Shown piece after piece: positions 45,008-54,087 of a stretch of 64,000 nucleotides of DNA. The stretch covers positions 62,001 through 126,000 of the forward strand of contig NZ_DRFS01000002.1 in assembly GCF_011050415.1 (NCBI RefSeq), written 5' to 3'. The stretch comes from Halomonas sp. (GTDB taxonomy: Bacteria > Pseudomonadota > Gammaproteobacteria > Pseudomonadales > Halomonadaceae). The notes under the pieces were generated by a model that had not been told where the DNA came from, ran no database searches, and worked only from the letters and a program-made list of their open reading frames with translations. Within the stretch, counting starts at the first letter, position 1; every line of letters begins with the position of its first letter. The position numbers were made by a program, and so were the translations under genes.

Positions 45008-45511
45008 GTGCGCGTGATTCGCAAATATGCTAACCGAAGGCTGTATGATACGCAGCAAAGTCGCTATGTAACGTTGGAAGACTTACGTCGTTTAATTATT
45101 GAAGAAGAGCCGTTCCGGGTTGAGGATGCTAAAAGTGGTGAAGACCTGACGCGGACCATTTTGCTATCCATCATCATTGAACAAGAGCAGGCCGACGGCG
45201 AATCGGATGTATTTTCAAATGATTTATTGGCGCAACTAATTCGTGTCTACGATATGGCATCGCCGTTGCCTTTGTCGCGTTATCTTGAGCAGGGTACCCA
45301 GCTAATGCTGGAGCAGCAAAAACGCCTGCAAAGCCAATGGAAGCAGGCTATTCGCCATACGCCGCTTGAGTTTATGCGTGAGTTGGCTGAAGAGAATATG
45401 CGGTTTTGGCAGAAAACCCTAAATCAGTCAGCTGAGGCTGATGAGTCAGGTGATGCAAGCGGACCTAAAGCGGATAGCAGCGACGCAAGTAGCGATAACA
45501 AATCCTCCTGA
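45008..45511 (+). CDS. phaR: Polyhydroxyalkanoate synthesis regulator PhaR
   Basis: A 167-residue protein with the PHB/PHA accumulation regulator DNA-binding domain (VIRKYANRRLYDTQQSRYVTLEDLRRLI) and the accumulation domain (LLAQLIRVYDMASPLPLSRYLEQGTQLM). The C-terminus is Ser/Asp-rich. PhaR represses phasin and PHA genes and is released when it binds PHA granules. The start is GTG with AAGGAG seven bases before it. No PHA synthase or phasin gene lies nearby, so it works in trans. Confidence 0.92.
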   Translation: MRVIRKYANRRLYDTQQSRYVTLEDLRRLIIEEEPFRVEDAKSGEDLTRTILLSIIIEQEQADGESDVFSNDLLAQLIRVYDMASPLPLSRYLEQGTQLMLEQQKRLQSQWKQAIRHTPLEFMRELAEENMRFWQKTLNQSAEADESGDASGPKADSSDASSDNKSS

Positions 45512-45578
45512 CCCCACTTGGCGCTGCGCTGTGGCATAATGCCGCCGATAAACGCTCTCCCGTTTGAGAAGGATGAAC

Positions 45579-46865
45579 ATGAAGGTTTTGATGATTGGCG
45601 GCGGTGGTCGTGAGCATGCTCTGGCTTGGAAATTGGCCCAATCTGCTCAAGTTGAGCAGGTGTTTGTTGCCCCCGGCAACGCTGGCACTGCGGCAGAGGC
45701 TAAAGTGACCAATGTGGCTATTGAAGCTACAGACCTAGAGAGTCTGGTCGCATTTGCGCAAAATGAGCAGATTAGCCTAACGGTAGTGGGCCCGGAAGCG
45801 CCTTTGGTAGCGGGCGTTGTAGACCGTTTCCAAGCCGCTGGCTTAGCCATTTTTGGCCCTTCCCAGGCGGCGGCGCAGCTGGAAGGCTCTAAGTCGTTTA
45901 CCAAGGACTTCCTGGCTCGCCACGCTATTCCTTCGGCAGATTATCAAACGTTTACTGAAGTAGACCCTGCACTCGCCTACCTGCATAAAATGGGTGCCCC
46001 CATTGTGATCAAAGCGGATGGTCTGGCCGCTGGCAAAGGCGTGATTGTGGCGCTCAGCGAAGTGGAAGCGGAAGCAGCCATTCGCGATATGCTGGAAGCT
46101 AATGCCTTTGGCGATGCTGGGGCGCGCGTTGTGATTGAAGAGTTTTTGGAAGGTGAAGAAGCTAGCTTTATTGTCATGGTCGATGGTGAAAATGTCGTGC
46201 CAATGGCCACTAGCCAGGATCACAAGCGTGCCTACGATGGTGATACCGGCCCCAATACCGGTGGCATGGGGGCTTATTCACCGGCGCCTGTGGTTACCCC
46301 TGAGGTTGATGAGCGAATCATGGAGCAGGTCATTCTGCCTACCGTGCGCGGTATGGCCGCAGAGGGTAATGCCTATACCGGCTTCCTGTATGCAGGTCTG
46401 ATGATTGATGCTGCTGGAAACCCTAAAGTTATTGAGTACAACTGCCGCTTTGGTGACCCTGAAACCCAGCCTATCATGCTGCGTTTAACGTCTGATTTAG
46501 CTGAACTTTGTTTAGCCGGTGCCGAGGGCAAGTTGGCAGGACGCACCTGTGAGTGGGATGCGCGTGCCGCTGTTGGCGTTGTGATGGCCGCCGGCGGCTA
46601 TCCCGGCAGCTATCGTAAAGGTGATGTGATTCATGGCTTTGCTGAAGCTGAGCAAACGGGTTGTAAAGTGTTTCATGCGGGAACGGCGCAAAATGCCCAA
46701 GGCGAGATTACCACTGCCGGCGGGCGCGTGCTGTGTGTGACGGCGCTAGGTAATAGCGTGTCAGAGGCACAGCAGCAAGCATATCTTGGTGTCGATGCAA
46801 TTCGCTGGGACGGTGCAGAGTATCGGCGTGATATCGCCTACCGAGCCATTGCGCGAGAGGAGTGA
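45579..46865 (+). CDS. purD: Phosphoribosylamine-glycine ligase
   Basis: A 428-residue GARS that joins phosphoribosylamine and glycine with ATP in purine synthesis. Signatures: MKVLMIGGGGREHALAWKL, the ATP-grasp region KADGLAAGKGVIVA and the PROSITE-like RFGDPETQPIM. The start at 45579 follows AGAAGGATG; an in-frame ATG lies 15 bases before. It is not next to purH here. Confidence 0.96.
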   Translation: MKVLMIGGGGREHALAWKLAQSAQVEQVFVAPGNAGTAAEAKVTNVAIEATDLESLVAFAQNEQISLTVVGPEAPLVAGVVDRFQAAGLAIFGPSQAAAQLEGSKSFTKDFLARHAIPSADYQTFTEVDPALAYLHKMGAPIVIKADGLAAGKGVIVALSEVEAEAAIRDMLEANAFGDAGARVVIEEFLEGEEASFIVMVDGENVVPMATSQDHKRAYDGDTGPNTGGMGAYSPAPVVTPEVDERIMEQVILPTVRGMAAEGNAYTGFLYAGLMIDAAGNPKVIEYNCRFGDPETQPIMLRLTSDLAELCLAGAEGKLAGRTCEWDARAAVGVVMAAGGYPGSYRKGDVIHGFAEAEQTGCKVFHAGTAQNAQGEITTAGGRVLCVTALGNSVSEAQQQAYLGVDAIRWDGAEYRRDIAYRAIAREE

Positions 46866-46931
46866 GTCTGCGCGTGCGCTCTCTGAATGCTGAGCGTTTG
46901 AATACCATCAGGCACCGACGAGGAAATAGCT

Positions 46932-47372
46932 ATGGAGCGTGTGAAGCTGGATTTTCCCGCTGAAGCGGTCATTCATCGTCACCCTTTGACGGTGCGGGTA
47001 ACCGATATGAACTATGGCCGTCATTTGGGGCACGATGCCGTTGTATCGTTGCTCCATGAAGCGCGTATACAGGCTTTCGCAGCGCTTGATCTGCCTGAGT
47101 GGGATATGCATGGCCACCCCTCAGTAGTCGCCGATTTAGCGATCCAGTATCACAGTGAGGCCCGCTGGCCCGATGCGTTGCTTATTGAGACCGCTGTACC
47201 CGAGCCGCAAGGCAAAGCGTTAATTATTTACCAGCGTATTTATCAGGCAGATTCTGAACAGCTAGTCGCGACGTCACGAGTTAATCAGCTCTTAATTGAT
47301 CTTGCCACGGGCCGCCCGGCTGAAGTGCCAACGCAGGTTATACAAGCGCTGGCGAATGCGAGGAGTGGCTGA
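46932..47372 (+). CDS. Acyl-CoA thioesterase-like hotdog protein
   Basis: A 146-residue protein of the 4-hydroxybenzoyl-CoA thioesterase (4HBT) type. The hotdog motif is RVTDMNYGRHLGHDAVVSLLHEARIQAF, which carries the catalytic Asp position, followed by beta strands. It probably hydrolyses short- to medium-chain acyl-CoAs; substrate unknown. The stop overlaps the next gene by one base, so it is coupled to the phosphoribulokinase-like gene. Confidence 0.85.
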   Translation: MERVKLDFPAEAVIHRHPLTVRVTDMNYGRHLGHDAVVSLLHEARIQAFAALDLPEWDMHGHPSVVADLAIQYHSEARWPDALLIETAVPEPQGKALIIYQRIYQADSEQLVATSRVNQLLIDLATGRPAEVPTQVIQALANARSG

Positions 47373-48244
47373 TGTCGCGTGAGTATCCGATTATAGCGGT
47401 CACCGGCTCTTCTGGAGCAGGTACAACCACTGTGCGTCGCAGCTTTGAGCGGATGTTTCTACGCGAAGATGTGCATGCGGCCGTTGTTGATGGTGATGCC
47501 TTTCATCGTTATACCCGTGATGATCTACACCGCATCTTCCGGGAAGAGCCTGAACGCAAGGATGAGCTTTCTCACTTTGCCGTTGAAGCTAATTTGCTTG
47601 ACCGTTTGGAAGGCCTGTTCAGCGAGTATGGTGAGCATGGGTCGGGTACCTTTAGGCATTATATTCATGCCGAAGATAAGCAGAAGATTGAAGCGGGTTA
47701 CCGGGTAGGCACGTTTACCGAGTGGCAATCGCTGCCGTGCGGTACCGACCTGCTGTTTTACGAAGGACTGCATGGTGGGTTGGTGACTGAAGAGTTTGAT
47801 ATAGCCCGCCATGTAGATCTGCTGGTTGGCGTCGCACCGACCATGAATCTTGAGTGGATACAGAAGATTGATCGCGACACCAAGTTGCGTGGTTATTCTC
47901 AGGAAGCGGTGATTGACACCATTTTGGGCAGGATGGATGACTATGTCCGCTATATCCAGCCACAATTTTCGCGTACTCATATCAATTTTCAGCGTGTGCC
48001 CACCGTCGATACGTCTAACCCCTTTGAAGTGCAGGACATTCCAACAGACGCTGAGTCATTTGTCGTTATCCGCTTTCGGGATCCCTCGACCGTTGATTTT
48101 CCTTGGTTATTGGCGATGATTAAAGATTCGTTTATGACTCGCCCGCATACACTGGTCGTACCCGGCGCAAGAATGTCGCTAGCGATGGAGCTTATTCTTG
48201 CCCCTTTGGTTCGACATTTGTTGGCACAGCGGCGTTTTCGCTAA
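47372..48244 (+). CDS. prkB: Phosphoribulokinase-like kinase (PrkB)
   Basis: A 290-residue P-loop kinase similar to E. coli PrkB. The Walker A is GSSGAGTTT at residues 12-20, then DGDAFHRYTRDD, HFAVEANLLDRLEGLFSEYGEHGSGTFRHYIH and the catalytic-type LLFYEGLHGG. PrkB family members occur in many proteobacteria that lack RuBisCO, so their true role is unknown; a Calvin cycle function is not supported by the neighbours. Confidence 0.9.
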   Translation: MSREYPIIAVTGSSGAGTTTVRRSFERMFLREDVHAAVVDGDAFHRYTRDDLHRIFREEPERKDELSHFAVEANLLDRLEGLFSEYGEHGSGTFRHYIHAEDKQKIEAGYRVGTFTEWQSLPCGTDLLFYEGLHGGLVTEEFDIARHVDLLVGVAPTMNLEWIQKIDRDTKLRGYSQEAVIDTILGRMDDYVRYIQPQFSRTHINFQRVPTVDTSNPFEVQDIPTDAESFVVIRFRDPSTVDFPWLLAMIKDSFMTRPHTLVVPGARMSLAMELILAPLVRHLLAQRRFR

Positions 48245-48274
48245 TCGTGGCAGACAACAAGAATGGAGTGATAT

Positions 48275-48616
48275 ATGGATTGTCTTTTTTGTAAAATCAT
48301 CAACCGCGAAATTCCTGCTGATATCGTTTATGAAGATGAGCACGTGCTGGCCTTTAATGATATTGGCCCTCAGGCGCCCACCCATCAATTGATCATTCCC
48401 AAAAAGCATATAGCGACATTAAACGATATAGATGAAGCTGATTTAGCGATGATTGGACGGCTGCAGTTTACGGCTGCCACACTTGCCAAGCAGCAGGGGT
48501 TTGCGGCAGATGGCTACCGTGTCGTGATGAATTGCAACGAAATGGGCGGACAAACGGTCTACCATATTCATATGCATTTGATGGGTGGGCGCGTATTTAC
48601 TTGGCCTGCCGGTTAA
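48275..48616 (+). CDS. HIT family protein (HinT-like)
   Basis: A 113-residue histidine-triad hydrolase. [22 protein letters not shown] opens the domain and the catalytic triad is H97-I-H99-M-H101 in [12 protein letters not shown]. HinT homologues hydrolyse purine nucleoside phosphoramidates. The gene follows prkB after 30 bases. Confidence 0.93.
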   Translation: MDCLFCKIINREIPADIVYEDEHVLAFNDIGPQAPTHQLIIPKKHIATLNDIDEADLAMIGRLQFTAATLAKQQGFAADGYRVVMNCNEMGGQTVYHIHMHLMGGRVFTWPAG

Positions 48617-48659
48617 ATCTTGTAGACTGCGACTGCACCAAGAGGGAGGAGCTGTTGAC

Positions 48660-49301
48660 ATGGATCGCCAGCAAAGCCGATCAGATCGAATGATTCACCA
48701 GTTCGATACACTTTTACGTACTTTAATGCCCCACGCTGCCGTTTCTCAGCGTGCAACGCCTGCGCAAGGGGTAGCCGACGGTGTTTTAGACGATCAGGAG
48801 TGTCGCCATGCGGCAGGCTTAATGCGTATTAACCATACCGGAGAGGTGTGCACCCAGGCGCTATATCAGGGTCGAAGCATTACCGCTAAGCTGCCTCACG
48901 GGCATAAGCAGATGGAGCAGTCGGCATTAGAGGAGATTGATCATCTTGCCTGGTGTGATGAACGCCTGGAGCAACTAGGCAGCCGTCCAAGTTATTTAAA
49001 TCCTCTCTTTTACGTTGCTTCATTTGGCATTGGTGCAGCGAGCGGGCTAGTGAGTGACCGCGTTAGTTTGGGCTTAATAGCCGCGACTGAAGAGCGGGTG
49101 GGTAAGCATCTTAATGCTCACCAAGCGTCGTTGCCAGCAGAAGACCATCGTTCTCGGGCTATCCTGCGGAAAATGGCTGTTGATGAAGCGCACCATGCTC
49201 ATCTTGCATTGGAAGCGGGCGGTATACGCTTTCCAGCACCAGTGAAGTGGGGGATGGGTCTAGTATCCAAAGTGATGACCAAGAGCGTCTATCATATTTA
49301 A
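48660..49301 (+). CDS. coq7: 2-polyprenyl-3-methyl-6-methoxy-1,4-benzoquinone hydroxylase
   Basis: A 213-residue Coq7/CLK-1-type di-iron hydroxylase for the last hydroxylation of ubiquinone synthesis. The ferritin-like iron ligands are visible as [39 protein letters not shown] and [12 protein letters not shown]. The start at 48660 has GGGAGGAGC in front; an in-frame upstream start at 48585 lies inside the HIT gene end. Coq7 replaces UbiF in many gammaproteobacteria. Confidence 0.93.
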   Translation: MDRQQSRSDRMIHQFDTLLRTLMPHAAVSQRATPAQGVADGVLDDQECRHAAGLMRINHTGEVCTQALYQGRSITAKLPHGHKQMEQSALEEIDHLAWCDERLEQLGSRPSYLNPLFYVASFGIGAASGLVSDRVSLGLIAATEERVGKHLNAHQASLPAEDHRSRAILRKMAVDEAHHAHLALEAGGIRFPAPVKWGMGLVSKVMTKSVYHI

Positions 49302-49345
49302 TGCCAGTAGCATATTTAATGCCCGTTACTAAAGGTCTTGCAAAA

Positions 49346-49370
49346 AAACGCCCCGCAGTGCGGGGCGTTT
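49346..49370. terminator. Bidirectional terminator between coq7 and ettA
   Basis: AAACGCCCCGCA-G-TGCGGGGCGTTT, a perfect 12-bp dyad between convergent genes, with an A run on the left and Ts on the right. Confidence 0.9.
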
Positions 49371-49393
49371 GACGTTGAATTTTACAACCACTA

Positions 49394-51082
49394 TTAAGCA
49401 TCAATACGCTTGTACTTCATGCGCTTAGGCGTGTCGTTGCCGACTCGCTTTTTATGATCCTCTTCGTACTCGGCGTAATTGCCTTCAAATAGCACGACTT
49501 CGGAGTCGCCTTCGAAAGCCATAATATGGGTCGCGATACGGTCCAGGAACCAGCGGTCGTGAGAGATCACCATAGCGCAGCCTGGGAAGGCCAGCAGGGC
49601 TTCTTCCAACGCACGTAAGGTTTCGATATCCAGGTCGTTAGATGGCTCATCGAGCAGGAGAACGTTAGCCCCTTGTTTGAGCGTTTGGGCAAGCTGCAAG
49701 CGTCCGCGTTCACCACCGGAGAGCTCCGATAAACGCTTCTGTTGGTCGTTACCTTTGAAGTTAAAGCGACCGACGTAAGCGCGGGATGAAACTTCATAAC
49801 CGTTAATATTCAGGATGTCCTGGCCATCAGAAACGGCTTCCCATACGGTTTGTTTGTCGTCTAAGGCGTCGCGTAGCTGTTCAACGTAAGCAATATCTAC
49901 TGTTTCGCCGATCGTTACTTCACCTGCGTCAGGCTGCTCTTTGCCCGTGATCAGCTTGAACAGCGTCGATTTACCCGCACCGTTACCACCAACAATACCT
50001 ACAATCGCACCATGGGGAATGGTGAAAGAGAGGTCTTGATAAAGCAGTTTGTCTTCAAAACGCTTAGTGACGTTATGAAAATCAATAACGTTATCCCCCA
50101 AGCGTGGTCCTGGCGGTATATAAATTTCGTTCGTTTCATTACGCTTTTGGAAATCGCCTGACTGCATCTCTTCGAAGCGATTGAGGCGGGCTTTGCTCTT
50201 CGCCTGACGGCCTTTGGCATTACTGCGCACCCATTCAAGCTCTTGCTTGATGGCTTTCTGACGAGAGACTTCTTGCTTAGCCTCTTGATTCAAGCGCTGA
50301 TCTTTCTGCTCTAGCCACTGAGAGTAATTTCCCTCAAACGGAATACCTTGGCCGCGGTCAAGCTCAAGTATCCAGCCAGCCACATTGTCGAGGAAGTAGC
50401 GGTCGTGAGTAATCGCCACAACAGTACCGTTATAGTCATGCAGGAAGCGCTCAAGCCATGCCACCGATTCCGCGTCCAGGTGGTTGGTAGGCTCATCCAG
50501 CAGCAGCATATCAGGGCTTGATAGCAGCAGGCGACAGAGCGCCACGCGGCGCCGCTCTCCGCCAGAGAGGTTGCCTACTTTGGCATCCCAGGGCGGTAGA
50601 CGCAGCGCTTCAGCAGCGACTTCAAGCTTGCGTTCTAAGTTATGCGCATCGGCTGCTTCAATAATGTTTTCAAGTCGCGCCTGCTCGCTCGCTAGGGCGT
50701 CAAAGTCAGCATCCGGCTCGGCATAGGCTGAATAAACCGCATCTAGCTTTTCTTGTGCCTCTTTGATCGCCCCAAGCGCTTCCTCGACAGTGTCGCGGAC
50801 GTTTTTCTCGTCATCTAGCTGCGGTTCCTGAGGAAGGTAGCCAACATTGATGCCGGGCATCGGACGAGCTTCACCTTCAAACTCTTTATCGACACCGGCC
50901 ATAATGCGCAGCAGTGTGGATTTACCCGAACCGTTCAGACCTAGTACGCCTATTTTGGCGCCAGGGAAAAACGATAACGAAATATTTTTAAGAATTTGCT
51001 TTTTGGGTGGCACTACTTTGCCAACCCTGTTCATGGTGAAAACGTAAGAACCTGTTTTACCTGATTTGTCACTTTTTGACAT
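49394..51082 (-). CDS. ettA: Energy-dependent translational throttle EttA with extended N-terminus
   Basis: A 562-residue ABC-F protein. Two ABC domains: Walker A GLNGSGKST at 48-56 with LSGGERRRVAL, then GGNGAGKST near 367 with LSGGERGRLQL, joined by the Arg/Lys-rich linker. EttA binds the ribosomal E site and gates translation in an ATP/ADP-dependent way. Known EttA proteins start M-A-Q-(Y/F)-V-(Y/F)-T-M; here twelve residues (MSKSDKSGKTGS) precede YVFTMNRVGK, about nine extra. The change lies exactly where a recombinase island begins, so the first codons and promoter may come from the island. Confidence 0.95.
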   Translation of the reverse strand: MSKSDKSGKTGSYVFTMNRVGKVVPPKKQILKNISLSFFPGAKIGVLGLNGSGKSTLLRIMAGVDKEFEGEARPMPGINVGYLPQEPQLDDEKNVRDTVEEALGAIKEAQEKLDAVYSAYAEPDADFDALASEQARLENIIEAADAHNLERKLEVAAEALRLPPWDAKVGNLSGGERRRVALCRLLLSSPDMLLLDEPTNHLDAESVAWLERFLHDYNGTVVAITHDRYFLDNVAGWILELDRGQGIPFEGNYSQWLEQKDQRLNQEAKQEVSRQKAIKQELEWVRSNAKGRQAKSKARLNRFEEMQSGDFQKRNETNEIYIPPGPRLGDNVIDFHNVTKRFEDKLLYQDLSFTIPHGAIVGIVGGNGAGKSTLFKLITGKEQPDAGEVTIGETVDIAYVEQLRDALDDKQTVWEAVSDGQDILNINGYEVSSRAYVGRFNFKGNDQQKRLSELSGGERGRLQLAQTLKQGANVLLLDEPSNDLDIETLRALEEALLAFPGCAMVISHDRWFLDRIATHIMAFEGDSEVVLFEGNYAEYEEDHKKRVGNDTPKRMKYKRIDA

Positions 51083-51127
51083 AGTCTATTTTGCCTTTAA
51101 GTCAGTTATCATAGGGCTTTGAGGGTG

Positions 51128-51133
51128 ATTATA
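51128..51133 (-). promoter_or_regulatory. -10 element of the ettA promoter
   Basis: A perfect TATAAT on the minus strand about 46 bases before the ettA ATG. The -35 region is weak (TTGTTT or TTTTGT, depending on spacing). It lies within the DNA that appears to belong to the island. Confidence 0.5.
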
Positions 51134-51169
51134 AGCGTTCAAAGCAGAAAACAAAAAGTTAAGTTCTTC

Positions 51170-51198
51170 TTGTGGAGATACCTGTTCGTTACTATATT
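51170..51198 (+). promoter_or_regulatory. Promoter of the recombinase operon
   Basis: TTGTGG, a 17-base spacer and TATATT on the plus strand; transcription would start about 25 bases before the GTG start of the first recombinase. It is divergent from the ettA promoter. Confidence 0.55.
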
Positions 51199-51229
51199 TA
51201 AAAAAGTTATTTTTCAAGGGGGGAGCAAT

Positions 51230-52501
51230 GTGGGCTATCAAGTTATCGAGCAAGTGGTAAATGCTGCGCGAAGAAAGCTGCTTGTGCAAGACCTCATCCC
51301 TGTCTACTACCCGAATCTGTACGTCACTTTCGAACTCTCAGGCAAGGCTCTGGAAACTACCAAAAAGTATCTTGAGCACTTGGCCGTATTTGAGGGCTTT
51401 CTCGCTTTCTCATCCATCGATCTCATTTCCCGCATAGAACAGCGTCCCAAGTCACAATACCTGACGGATGGCGAACTCTCTCGGTTTGTTTCAGACGCAG
51501 GGTTCAGCAAGGAAACCTTAACCAAGAAGTATGCAGGAATGCGATTGCATCCTACCGCGTACAAGTCAGTCGGCAAAATCCATGCGAAACAGCGTATTGA
51601 AGCAGTACGCGATTACCTGGATTTTCTCTACGAGAAGCTGGGTGATCACTTGACGCGAAATGATGCGGTTGACGATGTTAAGAGCCGGCTCAATCGGAAG
51701 ATTAAAGCCGCCAGTCCGGGGTGGAAAAAGACGCGAATCGATGAGATGAAAGGGCTAACAACTTGGGAGCGGGATCGATTGTTGGAAGTCATGCATCCGG
51801 AGAGTGCCGAGAACCCATTCGCAGATGGATCAATTAAGCTGCGTAACTACATCATTTTGCTCTTAGGTCTCGATATGGGGTTGCGCCGTTCTGAAATGCT
51901 TTTGATCAAGATCAGCGACATTCACTGGCACAGTCGCCAGCTCTTGGTGGTCAATCTTGAGGATGAAAGCATAGATCCGCGCACGATGGCCCCGCAATTT
52001 AAAACGCATGAGCGCATGCTGGTCATGAGCGATGACCTCTATGAGGCGATTAGTCAATATGAGTCGAAATATCGCTACAGAAAGACCCCTACAGGCTCAT
52101 CGCAGGCGAGAAAGCATCCGTTTTTGCTTGCAGCTCATAGACGAAATGAAGGTAAGCCTATGAGCATCAAAGCGCTAGATGGCGTTTTCCCCCGAGTTGG
52201 AAAAGTCGCGCCTGAACTGGCTCACATCCATCCTCATATTTTGAGGCATGACTCGGTCTACACGATGCTTGAAAGCATGCGTGAGGAGCTTGAAAAGCTC
52301 ACGCCAGAGGATCGCGCAACTCTAATTCAAAAGACGCTTACTTGGATGTATGGATGGAGTCCTGAATCAAACATGCCTGGTCTCTACGGGGCGAAGTTTT
52401 GGAAGGAAGAAGCAGATAAGGCTATAAAAAAACGCTCGGATAAATCCAAGGCAATCAGAGAGAGTGTCGAGTCTAAAATTCGCAAGGGACACACAGAATG
52501 A
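51230..52501 (+). CDS. Tyrosine recombinase 1 of the trio operon
   Basis: A 423-residue site-specific integrase. Catalytic residues seen: Arg near 219 (LGLDMGLRRSEML), H-x-x-R-H near 335-339 (HPHILRHDS) and a Tyr near 385 (MPGLYGAKFW). The GTG at 51230 is chosen because GGGGGGAGC lies just before it; the frame is open to 51119 but the extra residues do not look like an integrase. The stop overlaps the next start (ATGA). In this operon type the first enzyme is a standard integrase accompanying the other two. Confidence 0.85.
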   Translation: MGYQVIEQVVNAARRKLLVQDLIPVYYPNLYVTFELSGKALETTKKYLEHLAVFEGFLAFSSIDLISRIEQRPKSQYLTDGELSRFVSDAGFSKETLTKKYAGMRLHPTAYKSVGKIHAKQRIEAVRDYLDFLYEKLGDHLTRNDAVDDVKSRLNRKIKAASPGWKKTRIDEMKGLTTWERDRLLEVMHPESAENPFADGSIKLRNYIILLLGLDMGLRRSEMLLIKISDIHWHSRQLLVVNLEDESIDPRTMAPQFKTHERMLVMSDDLYEAISQYESKYRYRKTPTGSSQARKHPFLLAAHRRNEGKPMSIKALDGVFPRVGKVAPELAHIHPHILRHDSVYTMLESMREELEKLTPEDRATLIQKTLTWMYGWSPESNMPGLYGAKFWKEEADKAIKKRSDKSKAIRESVESKIRKGHTE

Positions 52502-54087
52502 ATATCGCCGTCGATGCACTCCAAGCACCAACACAGAAAACCCTTGATGCGTGGTTGAACACACCTCGTCTAGCCAAATACGGCGAGTTTTTCACTCCCT
52601 CCGAACCGATATGGTGGCCTGATAGGTCAGCCCGCAGCGCGATCAATTGGCATCCCGCAATCGCTTGTGTTCCGTCCGACTGGCAACAATGGTTACACGC
52701 CGCCTTGGCCTACCGCATGGCGGAGGTCACACAGGGAACTATTGGATTAACTACTTCAATTCTGTCGCGCGCGGCGCAGGTAGGGCTCGATCCCCTCAAT
52801 GAGCATCAACTGATTGATTTGCGCGAGCGTTTTAATATGGGAGAATTTTCCGCGCTGGCCGGTTTCATGAAATTTTGGCAAGAGTGTGAATCGCTTGAAC
52901 AGCGACCATCGCAAGTCCTGATTGATGCTTATGACACACTACCCAGAAAGAAGCGGCCCCGAAATGATGTCATCTTGCGCTTAGATCCTGAACAGGGGCC
53001 GTTCACGCAGGTGGAGCAAGACGCCCTACACCAGTGGGCACATGAGCAGTTCTGTCACGGCAATTTAGATCCTGAGCGCTACCTCTACTTACGTCTGGCA
53101 ATGATCTACGGACAGCGTGGTACACAACTGCGAAAGATAGTCTTTGATGACTTTATCAAAACCGAGCGGGGCTATCAGGTACGAATTTTCTGGGCGAAGC
53201 AGAAAGGTGATGATGCGGGATGGAGAGCAAAGTCCGAGACCTTCAACTTAGATGAGGATCTTTACAATATCGTGCAGGCCTATCGGTCGATTATCCTCGC
53301 TCGACTTGAGCAAGAATATCCCGGTCGAGCCGATTGGGATAAAGCGGTTGAGCATGTGCCACTCTTTCGTCGCAAGGTGGAGCATCAAAAAAGCAATAAC
53401 AAGCTAGTTCCCGTAATAGTTGACTTGCCTGATCAAAATGCGTTGGAACATGCACCACAGGCGAAGTTTCATGCTTCCGGTGGAGCTATAAGGTCGTGGC
53501 TGCTTCAAATGGAGAGTATGCCTGACTTTCCCATTTCTTCGCGCACGCATCAGCCTTTGAAAGTCAGTAACGGCCATCGCTTCAGGCATACTCTCGGTAC
53601 CGATCTCTCGAATGCTGGGCTGGATGAGTGGTCAATCGCTAGCGCATTGATGCATTCTGATACACGCACCGTCCGTAAATATCGAGCGGTATCGGCAGAG
53701 TTGATGAAGCTGATTGACGAGAAGATGAGCGATCATCTCGCGCTGGTCGTGAGAGCTTTTACTGGCACCATCGTGACAGATCGTGCTTCAGCCATAAACG
53801 GCGATCGAGTAGACCGCCAGATTGAGGATTTGGCCGTATGTGGTGCCGATACAGTCTGCCATCTGGACGCCCCATTCACCTGCTACGGATGCAGTAAATT
53901 TCAGCCACTCCTTGACGCAGATCACAGCGCCGCACTTGAGCGGCTGGAATGTCGACGGTCGCAAACCATCGCTACTGATAAAACCACGGGTGTACTTTGG
54001 GATCGTGCAATTCTGGCTTGTCGCAAGGTAATTCTCGATTGCATCGCGCTGCGCGAATTAGGCAAAGCAGGTGGAGGCGACGCATGA
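52498..54087 (+). CDS. Tyrosine recombinase 2 of the trio operon (GmtY/TnpB-like)
   Basis: A 529-residue recombinase. Arg near 207 (IYGQRGTQLR), HRFRH near 360-364, a His in LMHSD and a Tyr near 394 (VRKYR) complete the catalytic set. After the catalytic domain a Cys cluster (CGADTVCH, then CYGCSKF, about 448-470) looks like a small zinc-binding unit, as in Tn554-type TnpB proteins. It may correspond to GmtY of Gamma-Mobile-Trio elements, judged from order and size only. ATGA overlaps join it to both neighbours. Confidence 0.82.
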   Translation: MNIAVDALQAPTQKTLDAWLNTPRLAKYGEFFTPSEPIWWPDRSARSAINWHPAIACVPSDWQQWLHAALAYRMAEVTQGTIGLTTSILSRAAQVGLDPLNEHQLIDLRERFNMGEFSALAGFMKFWQECESLEQRPSQVLIDAYDTLPRKKRPRNDVILRLDPEQGPFTQVEQDALHQWAHEQFCHGNLDPERYLYLRLAMIYGQRGTQLRKIVFDDFIKTERGYQVRIFWAKQKGDDAGWRAKSETFNLDEDLYNIVQAYRSIILARLEQEYPGRADWDKAVEHVPLFRRKVEHQKSNNKLVPVIVDLPDQNALEHAPQAKFHASGGAIRSWLLQMESMPDFPISSRTHQPLKVSNGHRFRHTLGTDLSNAGLDEWSIASALMHSDTRTVRKYRAVSAELMKLIDEKMSDHLALVVRAFTGTIVTDRASAINGDRVDRQIEDLAVCGADTVCHLDAPFTCYGCSKFQPLLDADHSAALERLECRRSQTIATDKTTGVLWDRAILACRKVILDCIALRELGKAGGGDA

